From: Aggregatilineales bacterium
Lineage (GTDB): Bacteria > Chloroflexota > Anaerolineae > Aggregatilineales > Ch27
Assembly (NCBI GenBank): GCA_029976005.1
Contig: JARKOQ010000208.1
Location: forward strand, 62,001 to 126,000
Length of the DNA stretch: 64,000 nt
Reading direction: 5' to 3'
Position 1 is the stretch's first letter; every line of letters starts with the position of its first letter. Position numbers and translations under genes: made by a program. Below the pieces are notes generated by a model. The model was not told the DNA's origin and ran no database searches. It saw nothing but the letters and a program-made list of their open reading frames with translations. Below are positions 43,601 to 50,509 of the stretch, piece by piece.

Positions 43601-44785
43601 GACCTGACCCTGGGCTGGGCCATGCGCGAGAGCGATGCCGTGGCCGGGGCGGTGGCGATGCTCGTGGGCGAGGGCGATGCGCTGGAGGTGGTGGCGCACC
43701 AGGGTTATCCGGACGGGGTCGAAACCGGGATGTTTGGGATGCCCCTGCCGGTCGATCACGGCGTCGCCGGGCGCGTGGTGCGTTCCGGCCGTCCGGAGCT
43801 TGTCTCGGACGTCCGGTTCGACGATGACTACATGGAAGTTCTGCCGGGTGGACGCAGCCAGCTCACGGTGCCTCTGGTGACCGGCGGTAAAGCCAGCGGC
43901 GTGATCCTGCTGGAGAGCGACCGTGAGAACGCATTCTCCTTGCTGGACCTGGACTTCGTGACCCGTCTGGCCGAACATGCCAGCCCGGCCATGGCCAACG
44001 CCTCGCTGTTCGACCAGCTCCAGCGAGCCAATGCGGCCCGCAGCGAGTTCGTGGGCGTGGTGGCGCACGAGTTGAAGACCCCCATGACCAGCATCCGGGG
44101 CTTCGCCGACCTGCTCCTGGGCGGCGTGGTTGGCCCGATGAACGAGCAGCAGCGCAACTTCCTGGGCACGATCCGGTCCAATGCAGATCGACTGACGTCC
44201 CTGATCAACGATCTGAACGACGTGACCAAACTCCAGACCGATCGCATGGCTATGGAGATGGCCCCGATCAACTTCGGGGATGTGGTTCAGGAGACCCTGC
44301 GGCCATTGCAGCGCCTGATCGAGGACAAGGGACAGCGCATTGATCTTCAAGTCTCCGACAAACTGCCGGCGATCTATGCCGACCAGAACCGCCTGATCCA
44401 GGTGATGACCAACCTGATCACCAACGCCCACAAGTACACGCCGGACGAGGGCACGATCGTGATCACGGCCCGGCCGGGCCGCAACGTGTGGGATTCGAAG
44501 GGCGCGCCGGAAGTCCTGCACGTGACCGTCAAGGACGATGGGATCGGGATCAGCGAGGAAGACCAGGCCCAGCTCTTCAAGCCCTACTTCCGCACGACCA
44601 ACCCGGAGGCGCTCGATCAGCCGGGGACCGGGCTGGGGCTGGTCATCGTGCGCGGGATCATCCAGCAGCACGGTGGCCAGATCTGGCTGGAGAGCAAGCT
44701 GGGCCAAGGCTCCACCTTCCATGTCACGATTCCGCTGGCTTCGGCCGTACCGGAGGCTCGCCAGAAGGCGACCGCAGCCGACTGA
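40613..44785 (+). CDS. Large membrane sensor histidine kinase with PDZ-like domain and four GAF domains
   Basis: This 1390-residue protein starts at GTG 40613 behind GAGGACAAGAC. A first membrane helix (about 23-46) is followed by a PDZ-like extracytoplasmic module (about 55-130; AVGVRPGDRLIAINDV). Several helices (about 165-440) lead to four consecutive GAF domains (about 466-620, 629-786, 799-959, 977-1132). The HisKA domain has phosphoacceptor H1152 (VVAHELKTPM) and HATPase_c has DDGIGIS and GTGLGLVIVRG. The cognate response regulator is not in the window, so it is an orphan kinase. The PDZ-like part suggests sensing of a peptide or envelope protein. Inputs to the GAF domains cannot be named. 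A terminator closes the gene. Confidence 0.9.
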   Translation: MASATRNDSTPKRKLLWSEAAGKLLALVSVAAAAILLIVYGWLALRWQQQPFVGAFFSYMLRVENIPSISGEALPAFAVGVRPGDRLIAINDVRLSQNPHVAQAQFQQELSRLEPGQLVTMRLARAAGGPTVQTRTQCAPDSASGAGDRLLCSTMYRLAPMQTIDFVSLFVVSFGVGVLGVIFAGVLLWKRWNQPVARQIAVLSALLSVVASGLYDTYTGHQITPLVQLSGMVLVGGMLLILALTFPSAQAALRRRPALRFAPLAPVAIVLGLMALMLYSPSPDRVWFPGPLAYSFVLICAAIYVVALARRLNQSVSPTARDQTTIGLVSLLLAIAPSVVWVITIGLQSLLPAENLTFHFSLATPFFLLLPLGLVYALAQDRLPDSDRVITRGIVYGLMAGGVGVGYGLVVAGATLFAGSAVQMNNPVVIAVLVFLMALLFVPVRNLLERRVDSAYFRTHRLYQQRVESLAQDLTRVNTLGGIVDAIRRHLTETLAPTHAFLFFPDPESEQYIAHGVPVPETDVRFSARSPLVQLLGRQQRVLYLEAGQPLPADLAPERARLAVLGAPVLVPLRGQERLSGILFVGPRQSFERYHYDDLRFIQSLADQAALAVERAQVIANLEQRVREMNVLGQVAQAVNFTIEFDDLLELIYAQTNRVIVAPNFYIALRDPNTDEMYFAFYSESDERIQENEGDRWRMGRDLLSEIVRGGQPMRVENYAAEAARRGGFQPLKNPNLKAWIGVPLSAPGTAIGVMCVGSTQANVTYGDDQLKILWQIADQAATAIDKARLFRETQIRARQLSALNQISTQLANVFKEPERLLELITESAVTILEAEAGSLLMIDSETNELEFKVAIGSEADHLVGTRLAPGTGLVGTVADRGEPVIVNDTTRDPRWFSGVDDDIQFRTDTLMAAPLIGSAGVIGVLEVINKHDGGVFVEDDKRLLMTFAGQAAIAIENARLFQMTDQQLAARVEELDTMQRIDRELNETLELRRVLDLTLGWAMRESDAVAGAVAMLVGEGDALEVVAHQGYPDGVETGMFGMPLPVDHGVAGRVVRSGRPELVSDVRFDDDYMEVLPGGRSQLTVPLVTGGKASGVILLESDRENAFSLLDLDFVTRLAEHASPAMANASLFDQLQRANAARSEFVGVVAHELKTPMTSIRGFADLLLGGVVGPMNEQQRNFLGTIRSNADRLTSLINDLNDVTKLQTDRMAMEMAPINFGDVVQETLRPLQRLIEDKGQRIDLQVSDKLPAIYADQNRLIQVMTNLITNAHKYTPDEGTIVITARPGRNVWDSKGAPEVLHVTVKDDGIGISEEDQAQLFKPYFRTTNPEALDQPGTGLGLVIVRGIIQQHGGQIWLESKLGQGSTFHVTIPLASAVPEARQKATAAD

Positions 44786-44806
44786 TCCAGTTGCCTGGAA
44801 ACGCGA

Positions 44807-44838
44807 CGGCCCGCCACTCACGGCGGGCCGTTTTGTTT
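44807..44838 (+). terminator. Intrinsic terminator of the four-GAF kinase gene
   Basis: CGGCCCGCC (44807-44815) pairs with GGCGGGCCG (44822-44830), followed by TTTTGTTTT. Confidence 0.92.
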
Positions 44839-44904
44839 TGTGCCGGTTCGACCGTGCGAAGTCAGGGCCGCAGCCAAAAGCAGCCGGCGCGGGCCATGAG
44901 GGCG

Positions 44905-44939
44905 AAAAAGGGTGGGGCCCTGCCGGTGAGGGCAGGGCC
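44905..44939 (-). terminator. Probable terminator of trpB2
   Basis: Leftward, GGCCCTGCC (44939-44931) pairs with GGCAGGGCC (44924-44916). A TTTTT run follows after six bases (44909-44905), so the tail is slightly displaced. Confidence 0.6.
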
Positions 44940-44982
44940 TTGAGGAGGAGAGAAGACTTCCGGGACAGACAAGGGGTGCGGA

Positions 44983-46365
44983 TCAGTCCGCCATGGCAGG
45001 CTCGACCGCCGGCAGGGCGGCGATGGCCTTCTGGACGTCCTCGACCGGGTATTCGTAGTCGTCCAGGTTGCCGGACAGGTAGGCTTCGTACGATCCCAGG
45101 TCCAGGTAGCCGTTCCCGCTCAGATTGAACAGGATCACGCGCTCCTGGCCGGCTTCCTTCGCTTCCAGGGCCTGATCGATGGCGGCCTTGATGGCATGGG
45201 CGCTTTCCGGCGCGGGGGTGATGCCCTCGGCACGGGCGAAGGTGATGGCCGCCTCGAAGACCGGATTCTGATGGTAGGCGACGGCCTCGACGATCCCCTC
45301 GTCGTGCAGCAGGCTGACCAGGGGGGACATCCCGTGGTAGCGCAGACCGCCCGCGTGGATGCCGGCCGGCATGAAAGTGTGGCCGAGCGTGTACATCTTG
45401 ACCAGCGGGGTCAGGTGAGCCGTGTCGCCGAAGTCGTAGGTGTAGGTGCCCCTGGTCATGCTGGGGCAGGCCATTGGCTCGACGGCCAGGAAACGGGTCG
45501 CCTTGCCGTTGACCAGCCGCTCACGGATGAACGGGAAGAGCAGGCCGGCCATGTTGCTGCCCCCGCCCGCGCAGCCGATCACGACGTCCGGGTAGTCGTC
45601 GGCCAGGGCCATCTGGAGCAGGGCCTCTTCGCCGATGATGGTTTGGTGCAGCATGACGTGGTTGAGGACGCTGCCCAGGCTGTACTTGGTGTCGTCGTGG
45701 GTGGCGGCGACTTCCACCGCCTCGCTGATGGCAATGCCCAGGCTGCCGAGGCAGTCCGGGTTCTGCGCCAGGATGCCACGTCCGGCATTGGTCAGGTTGG
45801 TCGGGCTGGCGTGCACGGTTGCGCCGTAAACTTCCATGAGATTGCGGCGGTAGGGCTTCTGCTGGTAACTGACCTTGACCATGAAGACTTCGATGTCGAT
45901 TCCGAAGAGCGAGCCGGCCATGGCCAGGGCCGATCCCCATTGGCCCGCGCCGGTTTCGGTCGCGATCTTGCGGATGCCTTCCTCGCGGTTGTAATAGGCC
46001 TGGGCGATGGCGGTGTTGGGCTTGTGGCTGCCCACCGGGCTGACGCCCTCGTTCTTGTAATAGATGCGGGCCGGGGTATCCAGGGCCTTTTCCAGGCGGC
46101 GCGCCCGGTAGAGGGGCGAGGGCCGCCACTGGCGGTAGATGTCCCGCACCGGGGTGGGAATCTCGATGTAGCGGTCCTGGCTGACTTCCTGCATGATCAG
46201 GGCCATCGGGAACAGGGGGGCCAGATCGTCGGGGCCGATCGGCTGGTGGGTGCCGGGATGCAGGACGGGGGCGGGCGGCACGGGCAGATCGGGCACGATG
46301 TTGTACCAGGTCTTTGGCATCTGGTCTTCGGTCAGGACGTATTTGATGGTACTCTTGTCGGGCAT
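44983..46365 (-). CDS. trpB: Tryptophan synthase beta chain-like PLP enzyme (TrpB2 type)
   Basis: TrpB condenses indole with serine to Trp. This 460-residue protein is of the longer TrpB2 type, common in Archaea and Chloroflexota. The PLP Lys is K115 in [19 protein letters not shown], the phosphate site is GCAGGGSN (264-271), and [15 protein letters not shown] and [18 protein letters not shown] are typical of the subfamily. TrpB2 may serve as a free indole salvage enzyme or have another PLP function. The Trp-type T-box leader upstream ties it to Trp supply. ATG 46365 follows GAGAGAGG. No trpA is nearby, which fits a stand-alone TrpB2. Confidence 0.93.
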   Translation of the reverse strand: MPDKSTIKYVLTEDQMPKTWYNIVPDLPVPPAPVLHPGTHQPIGPDDLAPLFPMALIMQEVSQDRYIEIPTPVRDIYRQWRPSPLYRARRLEKALDTPARIYYKNEGVSPVGSHKPNTAIAQAYYNREEGIRKIATETGAGQWGSALAMAGSLFGIDIEVFMVKVSYQQKPYRRNLMEVYGATVHASPTNLTNAGRGILAQNPDCLGSLGIAISEAVEVAATHDDTKYSLGSVLNHVMLHQTIIGEEALLQMALADDYPDVVIGCAGGGSNMAGLLFPFIRERLVNGKATRFLAVEPMACPSMTRGTYTYDFGDTAHLTPLVKMYTLGHTFMPAGIHAGGLRYHGMSPLVSLLHDEGIVEAVAYHQNPVFEAAITFARAEGITPAPESAHAIKAAIDQALEAKEAGQERVILFNLSGNGYLDLGSYEAYLSGNLDDYEYPVEDVQKAIAALPAVEPAMAD

Positions 46366-46443
46366 GGCAAACCTCTCTCGTTAAAAAAAAACCTTCCGGC
46401 GAGCAGGAATGCGGCCTTGCCGTGCGAATTCGGGCCAAACAAA

Positions 46444-46494
46444 AGAGCACCCATCCCCATGCGCCGCACGGATGCCGCATGAGGACGAGTGCTC
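46444..46494 (-). terminator. Second terminator hairpin between the T-box and trpB2
   Basis: Leftward, GAGCAC (46494-46489) and CATGCG (46481-46476... with a mismatch) pair with CGCATG (46463-46458) and GTGCTC (46450-46445). TTTTGTT follows. It forms a 50-base stem-loop about 40 bases after the T-box terminator. Confidence 0.65.
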
Positions 46495-46533
46495 CTTGCC
46501 AGCCGGAGAGGGATCGATCCCGACCCGACCAAC

Positions 46534-46800
46534 AAAAAAGCCCGTCCTCGACAGAGGACGGGCTTAGAGCTTACCCGCGGTACCACCTCGTTTGACAGCG
46601 TTTGATGGGGTGAACCAACACCAAACGCCATCCTCTCTGGCCGTGTAACGGCGGCAAACCCGGCGCGGGATTGCCCCCGCGCGACTCCCCGGCCCATTCA
46701 GCGCTCGTTCACACGCCGGGCCTTGCAGCCTGAGGGTCCGGCTCTCTGGGAGGAAACACCGCGCTTACTTTTCCGGTTCAACGTCTTTATTGATTCAATT
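46534..46800 (-). promoter_or_regulatory. T-box riboswitch, probably tRNA-Trp responsive
   Basis: The leftward leader contains the conserved T-box GAGGTGGTACCGCG (46589-46576), a match to AGGGTGGNACCGCG in 12 of 14 places. It is followed by the terminator arms AGCCCGTCCTC/GAGGACGGGCT (46539-46549 and 46554-46564) with TTTTTT. The bulge reads UGGU. Upstream lies a long Stem I region; on its 3' side, GAATGGGCC offers UGG (46696-46694) as specifier codon, matching the Trp enzyme downstream. Uncharged tRNA-Trp should favour readthrough. The specifier is inferred by position, not by a folded model. Confidence 0.88.
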
Positions 46801-46807
46801 ACTGAGC

Positions 46808-46836
46808 ATGATAACGGTGCTCGGCAAGCCTGTCAA
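46808..46836 (-). promoter_or_regulatory. Promoter of the T-box / trpB2 transcript
   Basis: Leftward TTGACA (46836-46831), a 17-base spacer and TATCAT (46813-46808) form a near-consensus sigma-70-type promoter. The start is expected at about 46801, giving a leader of about 435 bases before trpB2. Confidence 0.85.
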
Positions 46837-46867
46837 GCATTTTGTGCACGATAACAACAAAAACGCC

Positions 46868-46929
46868 CACCGCAGAGAACGCAGAGACCACAGAGAGGCG
46901 AATTGCTCATCCCTGCGTCCTCCGCGGTG
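46868..46929. repeat. Inverted repeat CACCGCAGAGAACGCAGAG type
   Basis: CACCGCAGAGAACGCAGAG (46868-46886) and CCCTGCGTCCTCCGCGGTG (46911-46929) are reverse complements at 16 of 19 positions. The element sits just after the VWA gene's stop (46941, leftward). It is the best-preserved member of the dispersed repeat family seen here. Confidence 0.65.
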
Positions 46930-46940
46930 AGATGTTCTCC

Positions 46941-48605
46941 TTAGCGGCCGATCCCGGCGCTGCCGCCGAAGGCCGCCGAGATTTCGGCATAGATGGCGCC
47001 GATGTTGCCCACGTTGCCCTCGTAGAAGATGCCGTTGGTCGCCAGCGCGATATTCCGCATGGTCGTCCGGTCGGCGTCGTCGCCGTAGGCGATGGTATAG
47101 ACTGACGCGCCGGAGTCGAAGACGATGCGGGAGAACGTCGCGTCCGGGCTGTGGAAACGGCTGCTGGACGTGTCCTGGCCGTCGGTCAGGACGACCATGG
47201 CGTTGGCCGTATCCGCCCGGCTGGTCTTGAGCATGGCCTCCGCCGTGAAGGCGATGCTGTCATACAGCGCCGTGCCGCCCCCGGCGGTAATGGTGTTGAT
47301 CTGGTTGATGATGTTCTGGCGGTTGCCCTCGATTCGGGTGGCGGGAACCAGGATGCGCGGGTAGTTATCGAAGATGATCACCGTCACCTGGTCACGGTCG
47401 CCCATCTGGGCCACGAACTCGATCGCGGAGAGGCGCAGCAGTTCGATCTTCTGGCCTTCCATGCTGCCGGAGATATCCAGCACCATCGCCAGATTGACGT
47501 TCTTGCGCTGGGCCTGCCACAGTTCCTGGATGGCGAAGACGCTTTCCGGGCTGGTGGAGGCGAACACGCGCGCCGGCTGGGCCGGATCGGCCCCATGCGC
47601 GGCGTCGATCGGCGCGCCGAGGGCCACCGCGTCGTTGATCGGGCGCAGGCCCAGCGCCAGGGCCTGGGTCTGGGCCGGGACATCGCGCAGGTAGGCCAGG
47701 AACGTCTCGGCTGCGTGGGTGGTCGTGTCGTCCATTTCCGCCCTGACGCAGGTCGGGAAGGTTGCCACGAAGGTCCCCTCGTAGGGATAGATGGCGACCA
47801 GGCGCGGGTCGCGCTCGCCCTGGGTGATCACGGCGTTTTCGTACATGATCCCAGCGTTGAGGTAGGTGATTCCGCGCTCCAGCATGGTCGCGGCGAGCTG
47901 ATCCGTGCTGGTGCTGAACCACGCCACGGCGCTCTCGAACGCGCCGACCGAGGCCTGGACGATCGGGTTCTGGACTGCGTCGACCGAAATCTGGTCGGGC
48001 GAGGCTTCGGCGGCATAAACCAGCGCCAGCAGGGTTTGCGCGCCGCTCTCCGACAGGCCGGGATGGCTGTGGCCGAGACGCAGGGTCTGGCCCCATTCCC
48101 CGCCGCTGTAATAAGCCCAGCCGGAGGGATCGGCGGCCAGACTGGCCGTGTCCAGCCAACCCAGGGTGCTGCCCGGCCAGCCGAGGGCGCGCGCGACCGG
48201 CTCCCACATGGCGATCACCAGCGGGCTTTCGGCGATGCTGACGCAGTTGGGCAGGAAAATCTCGCGCCCGGCCGACTGGTGCAGCACCTCGCGCCACTGG
48301 GGATCGGCGGCCGTCCACAGGACGGGCAGTTCGGCCCCGGCCAGCATGTCGGCCACGGCCTGGCCGGCGTCGGCGCTCACGGCCTCGATGTAGATCGGGC
48401 GGCCATCTCCGGCGTTGATGCGCTGCCGGTTGAATGCATCGGTGACCTGCGCGGCCCAGGCGTTCAGGCTGGTGCTGTGCACCCAGCGCAGCACCAGGGC
48501 ATTGCTGGGCTGGCCGCCCAGGCCGCTGCCGTCGCAGGCGGCAAGCAGCAGCACGACGGCCAGCAGCCCCAGCGCCAGCCGGCGCGGAAGGTTCGAGTGA
48601 GGCAT
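46941..48605 (-). CDS. Lipoprotein with substrate-binding-like domain and VWA domain
   Basis: ATG 48605 follows GGAGGAGACC. The 554-residue protein begins with a lipoprotein signal (LALGLLAVVLLLAAC, lipobox Cys24). Residues about 35-330 resemble an extracellular solute-binding protein (LRWVHSTSLNAWAAQVTDAFN, VLWTAADPQWREVL, FLPNCVSIAESPLVIAMWEP). Residues about 368-550 are a von Willebrand factor A domain with a complete MIDAS start DISGS (377-381) and VVLTDGQDT. The combination of solute-binding fold and VWA on one surface lipoprotein suggests a ligand- or metal-gated contact. It is followed upstream-to-downstream by the substrate-binding/OmpA gene, 19 bases apart, in one transcript. Function is unknown. 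Confidence 0.85.
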   Translation of the reverse strand: MPHSNLPRRLALGLLAVVLLLAACDGSGLGGQPSNALVLRWVHSTSLNAWAAQVTDAFNRQRINAGDGRPIYIEAVSADAGQAVADMLAGAELPVLWTAADPQWREVLHQSAGREIFLPNCVSIAESPLVIAMWEPVARALGWPGSTLGWLDTASLAADPSGWAYYSGGEWGQTLRLGHSHPGLSESGAQTLLALVYAAEASPDQISVDAVQNPIVQASVGAFESAVAWFSTSTDQLAATMLERGITYLNAGIMYENAVITQGERDPRLVAIYPYEGTFVATFPTCVRAEMDDTTTHAAETFLAYLRDVPAQTQALALGLRPINDAVALGAPIDAAHGADPAQPARVFASTSPESVFAIQELWQAQRKNVNLAMVLDISGSMEGQKIELLRLSAIEFVAQMGDRDQVTVIIFDNYPRILVPATRIEGNRQNIINQINTITAGGGTALYDSIAFTAEAMLKTSRADTANAMVVLTDGQDTSSSRFHSPDATFSRIVFDSGASVYTIAYGDDADRTTMRNIALATNGIFYEGNVGNIGAIYAEISAAFGGSAGIGR

Positions 48606-48624
48606 GGTGATGGTCTCCTCCTGG

Positions 48625-50232
48625 CTAGCGGCCGACCGTGATCAGCGACATTTCGACGAAACGGTCGAGCGCCTGAAGATCGGGATCGTCGGTGTTGCGG
48701 CGCTCCTCCGGGGGGAGGGCGGCATCGACCACGAAGCGGGCCGGGTCGAGGCCCTGCGTGACGAGGTAATCCACGACGGCCTGGCCGCGCGCCAGCCCGA
48801 AGTCGTAGATGTCCTGCTCGGTGTAGGTGCCGGCCGGGCCAGGCCAGGCCGAGGAGCCGGTCACGCGCAGGAAGATGCCCACGCTGCTGCTCATGATCGG
48901 GATCACGCAGTCGTCCAGGATGCGGCGCGATTCAAGCGTCAGCTCGGCCGACTCGGGCAGGAAGGTGAAGCGCCGGCAGGGCAGCACGCCCAGCGTCTCG
49001 CCGGATTCGGGCGCGATCGTGGAGAGGTCGGGCCGCGAGCCAATCGAGAAGGTGGTGTTGATGGGCAGGGCGCTGGTTTGAAGCTCCGGGCGCGCCCCGG
49101 CTTCCAGCACGAAGCGGGGATCGATCAGGTCGGCCACGGCGTCCTGCGGCACCGCGACTCCGGAAGCGGCCCACACCCGGCGGGCCACGTCCAGGCGCTG
49201 GGCCAGGGCGCTGGTATCGCGCATCACGGTCAGGTTATTGAGCAGACTGGCCTGGGCGATGTGCTCCAGCCAGGCGGTCAGGTCGGCGCTGGCCGTTGCG
49301 GTGTAGACGAACGTCCAGTCATTATGCCCCCAGGCCGCGATCTGGCCGGCGGCGGTGTCGAAGTCCTCGAACTGGGCCTTGAGGGTCTGGAACCAGGCGT
49401 TGTGGAAAGCCTGGACGACGTCCGGCTTGCCTTCGATGGCCTGTTTGGAGGTGGCGATTACGTCGATGATGATGCGAAGCTGCTCGGAACTGAGCAGGGA
49501 TACGCCGCCGCTTTCCGCCGCGTCGTAGATGTTCGGCTCCCAGCCGGATACCGCGTCGGCCTGCCCGCGATTGAACAGGTCGACCGCTTCGCTGACCGAG
49601 CTGGCCGGAACGAGCGTCACGTTGGAGCGCGGGTTGAGACGGGCGACGTTGAGGGCGAACAGGGTGAAATACTCACCCACGCTGCCCCGCGAAAAGGCGA
49701 TGCGCTTGCCGCTCAGGTCGTTGATCGTGGGGATATCGCGCACCCAGAGCTGGTCGGCCCCGGCGCTTTCGTCCACAATGGCCGTGATCACCCCGGCGCT
49801 GCTGAGGGCCAGGCTGTTGGCGGTGGTCAGCAGGCAGTCCCATTGCCCGGCGCTGAGCGCGGCGATGCGCCGGTCTTCGGTGATGCTGAAGTCGCTCATG
49901 CCGTCCAGATCGAAGGGAATCAGGCCCAGGTGAAAGCCGTTCTCGACGTCGATCCCCGCCACGACCATCTGCTGGAGCGTGAAATAGCTGCCGAAGGAGT
50001 CGGCGGCGCAGACGTAGGTCGGCAGCCCATCATTCCGGTTGACGCCAGCCGCGAACAGCGGCTCGGCCAGGATGGGCACTTCGGTGGGCAGCGGGGCGAT
50101 GACGGCGACGGTGGCGCTGGGAACAGGGGTGGGGCCTTTCAGAATCCCGGTCTGGCTGACCAGGCTCGCCCCAATCACGATCAGCGCAACGACGATGATG
50201 AACAAAAATAACACGACTCGGCCACGATTCAT
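48625..50232 (-). CDS. Membrane-anchored substrate-binding domain fused to OmpA-like domain
   Basis: This 535-residue protein starts at ATG 50232 after AAGGAGCA. One N-terminal helix (LFLFIIVVALIVIGASLVS) is followed by an NMT1/NrtA-like substrate-binding domain (about 60-330). This contains YFTLQQMVVAGIDVENGFHLGLIPFD, LSGKRIAFSRGSVGEYFTLFAL and ADAVSGWEPNI. A C-terminal OmpA-like peptidoglycan-binding region (about 430-530) has FLPESAELTLESRRILDDCV, VTGSSAWPG and GLARGQAVVDYLVTQGLDPARF. The OmpA part should hold the protein on the cell wall. No ABC ATPase or permease is nearby, so it is not a classical importer component. It is first in a two-gene unit with the VWA lipoprotein. Confidence 0.83.
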   Translation of the reverse strand: MNRGRVVLFLFIIVVALIVIGASLVSQTGILKGPTPVPSATVAVIAPLPTEVPILAEPLFAAGVNRNDGLPTYVCAADSFGSYFTLQQMVVAGIDVENGFHLGLIPFDLDGMSDFSITEDRRIAALSAGQWDCLLTTANSLALSSAGVITAIVDESAGADQLWVRDIPTINDLSGKRIAFSRGSVGEYFTLFALNVARLNPRSNVTLVPASSVSEAVDLFNRGQADAVSGWEPNIYDAAESGGVSLLSSEQLRIIIDVIATSKQAIEGKPDVVQAFHNAWFQTLKAQFEDFDTAAGQIAAWGHNDWTFVYTATASADLTAWLEHIAQASLLNNLTVMRDTSALAQRLDVARRVWAASGVAVPQDAVADLIDPRFVLEAGARPELQTSALPINTTFSIGSRPDLSTIAPESGETLGVLPCRRFTFLPESAELTLESRRILDDCVIPIMSSSVGIFLRVTGSSAWPGPAGTYTEQDIYDFGLARGQAVVDYLVTQGLDPARFVVDAALPPEERRNTDDPDLQALDRFVEMSLITVGR

Positions 50233-50509
50233 ACCATTGCTCCTTATGCGCTAATGCCCGTTGCTTGGCAGTGAAAACGTGTTGTATTCCAAAAACAGAC
50301 GCAGACTCAGTGTATCTCGCCAGGACGGCCGTTTCCTGATGCGGAGCAGTCAAAGGCCCGACTTTTCGGCCGCGATCCGTCAGGATCATGCCCCAATGCT
50401 AGGTTGGAAGGGCGAGAAAATCAAACGTCCCGGCGGGGGGACTACCCATGTCGAATCAAAACCGGGATGGCATCCGCGCCATCCCGGTTTGCTATCCGGT
50501 GACTATCGC
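50233..50509. terminator. Gap with terminator of the 2-oxoacid dehydrogenase operon
   Basis: Hairpin arms AAACCGGGATGGC (50459-50471) and GCCATCCCGGTTT (50478-50490) form a 13-bp stem, and the leftward tail is GGTTTTGATT, so it ends the E2 gene. The rest of the gap (50233-50458), upstream of the substrate-binding/OmpA gene, shows no gene and no clear promoter. Confidence 0.8.

Noticed and set aside
40655-44821. 1388-codon open frame antisense to the four-GAF kinase
   Set aside because: It mirrors the GC-rich codon pattern of the kinase gene, has no ribosome-binding site and its translation is low-complexity (rich in H, R, Q, G). It is a shadow frame.
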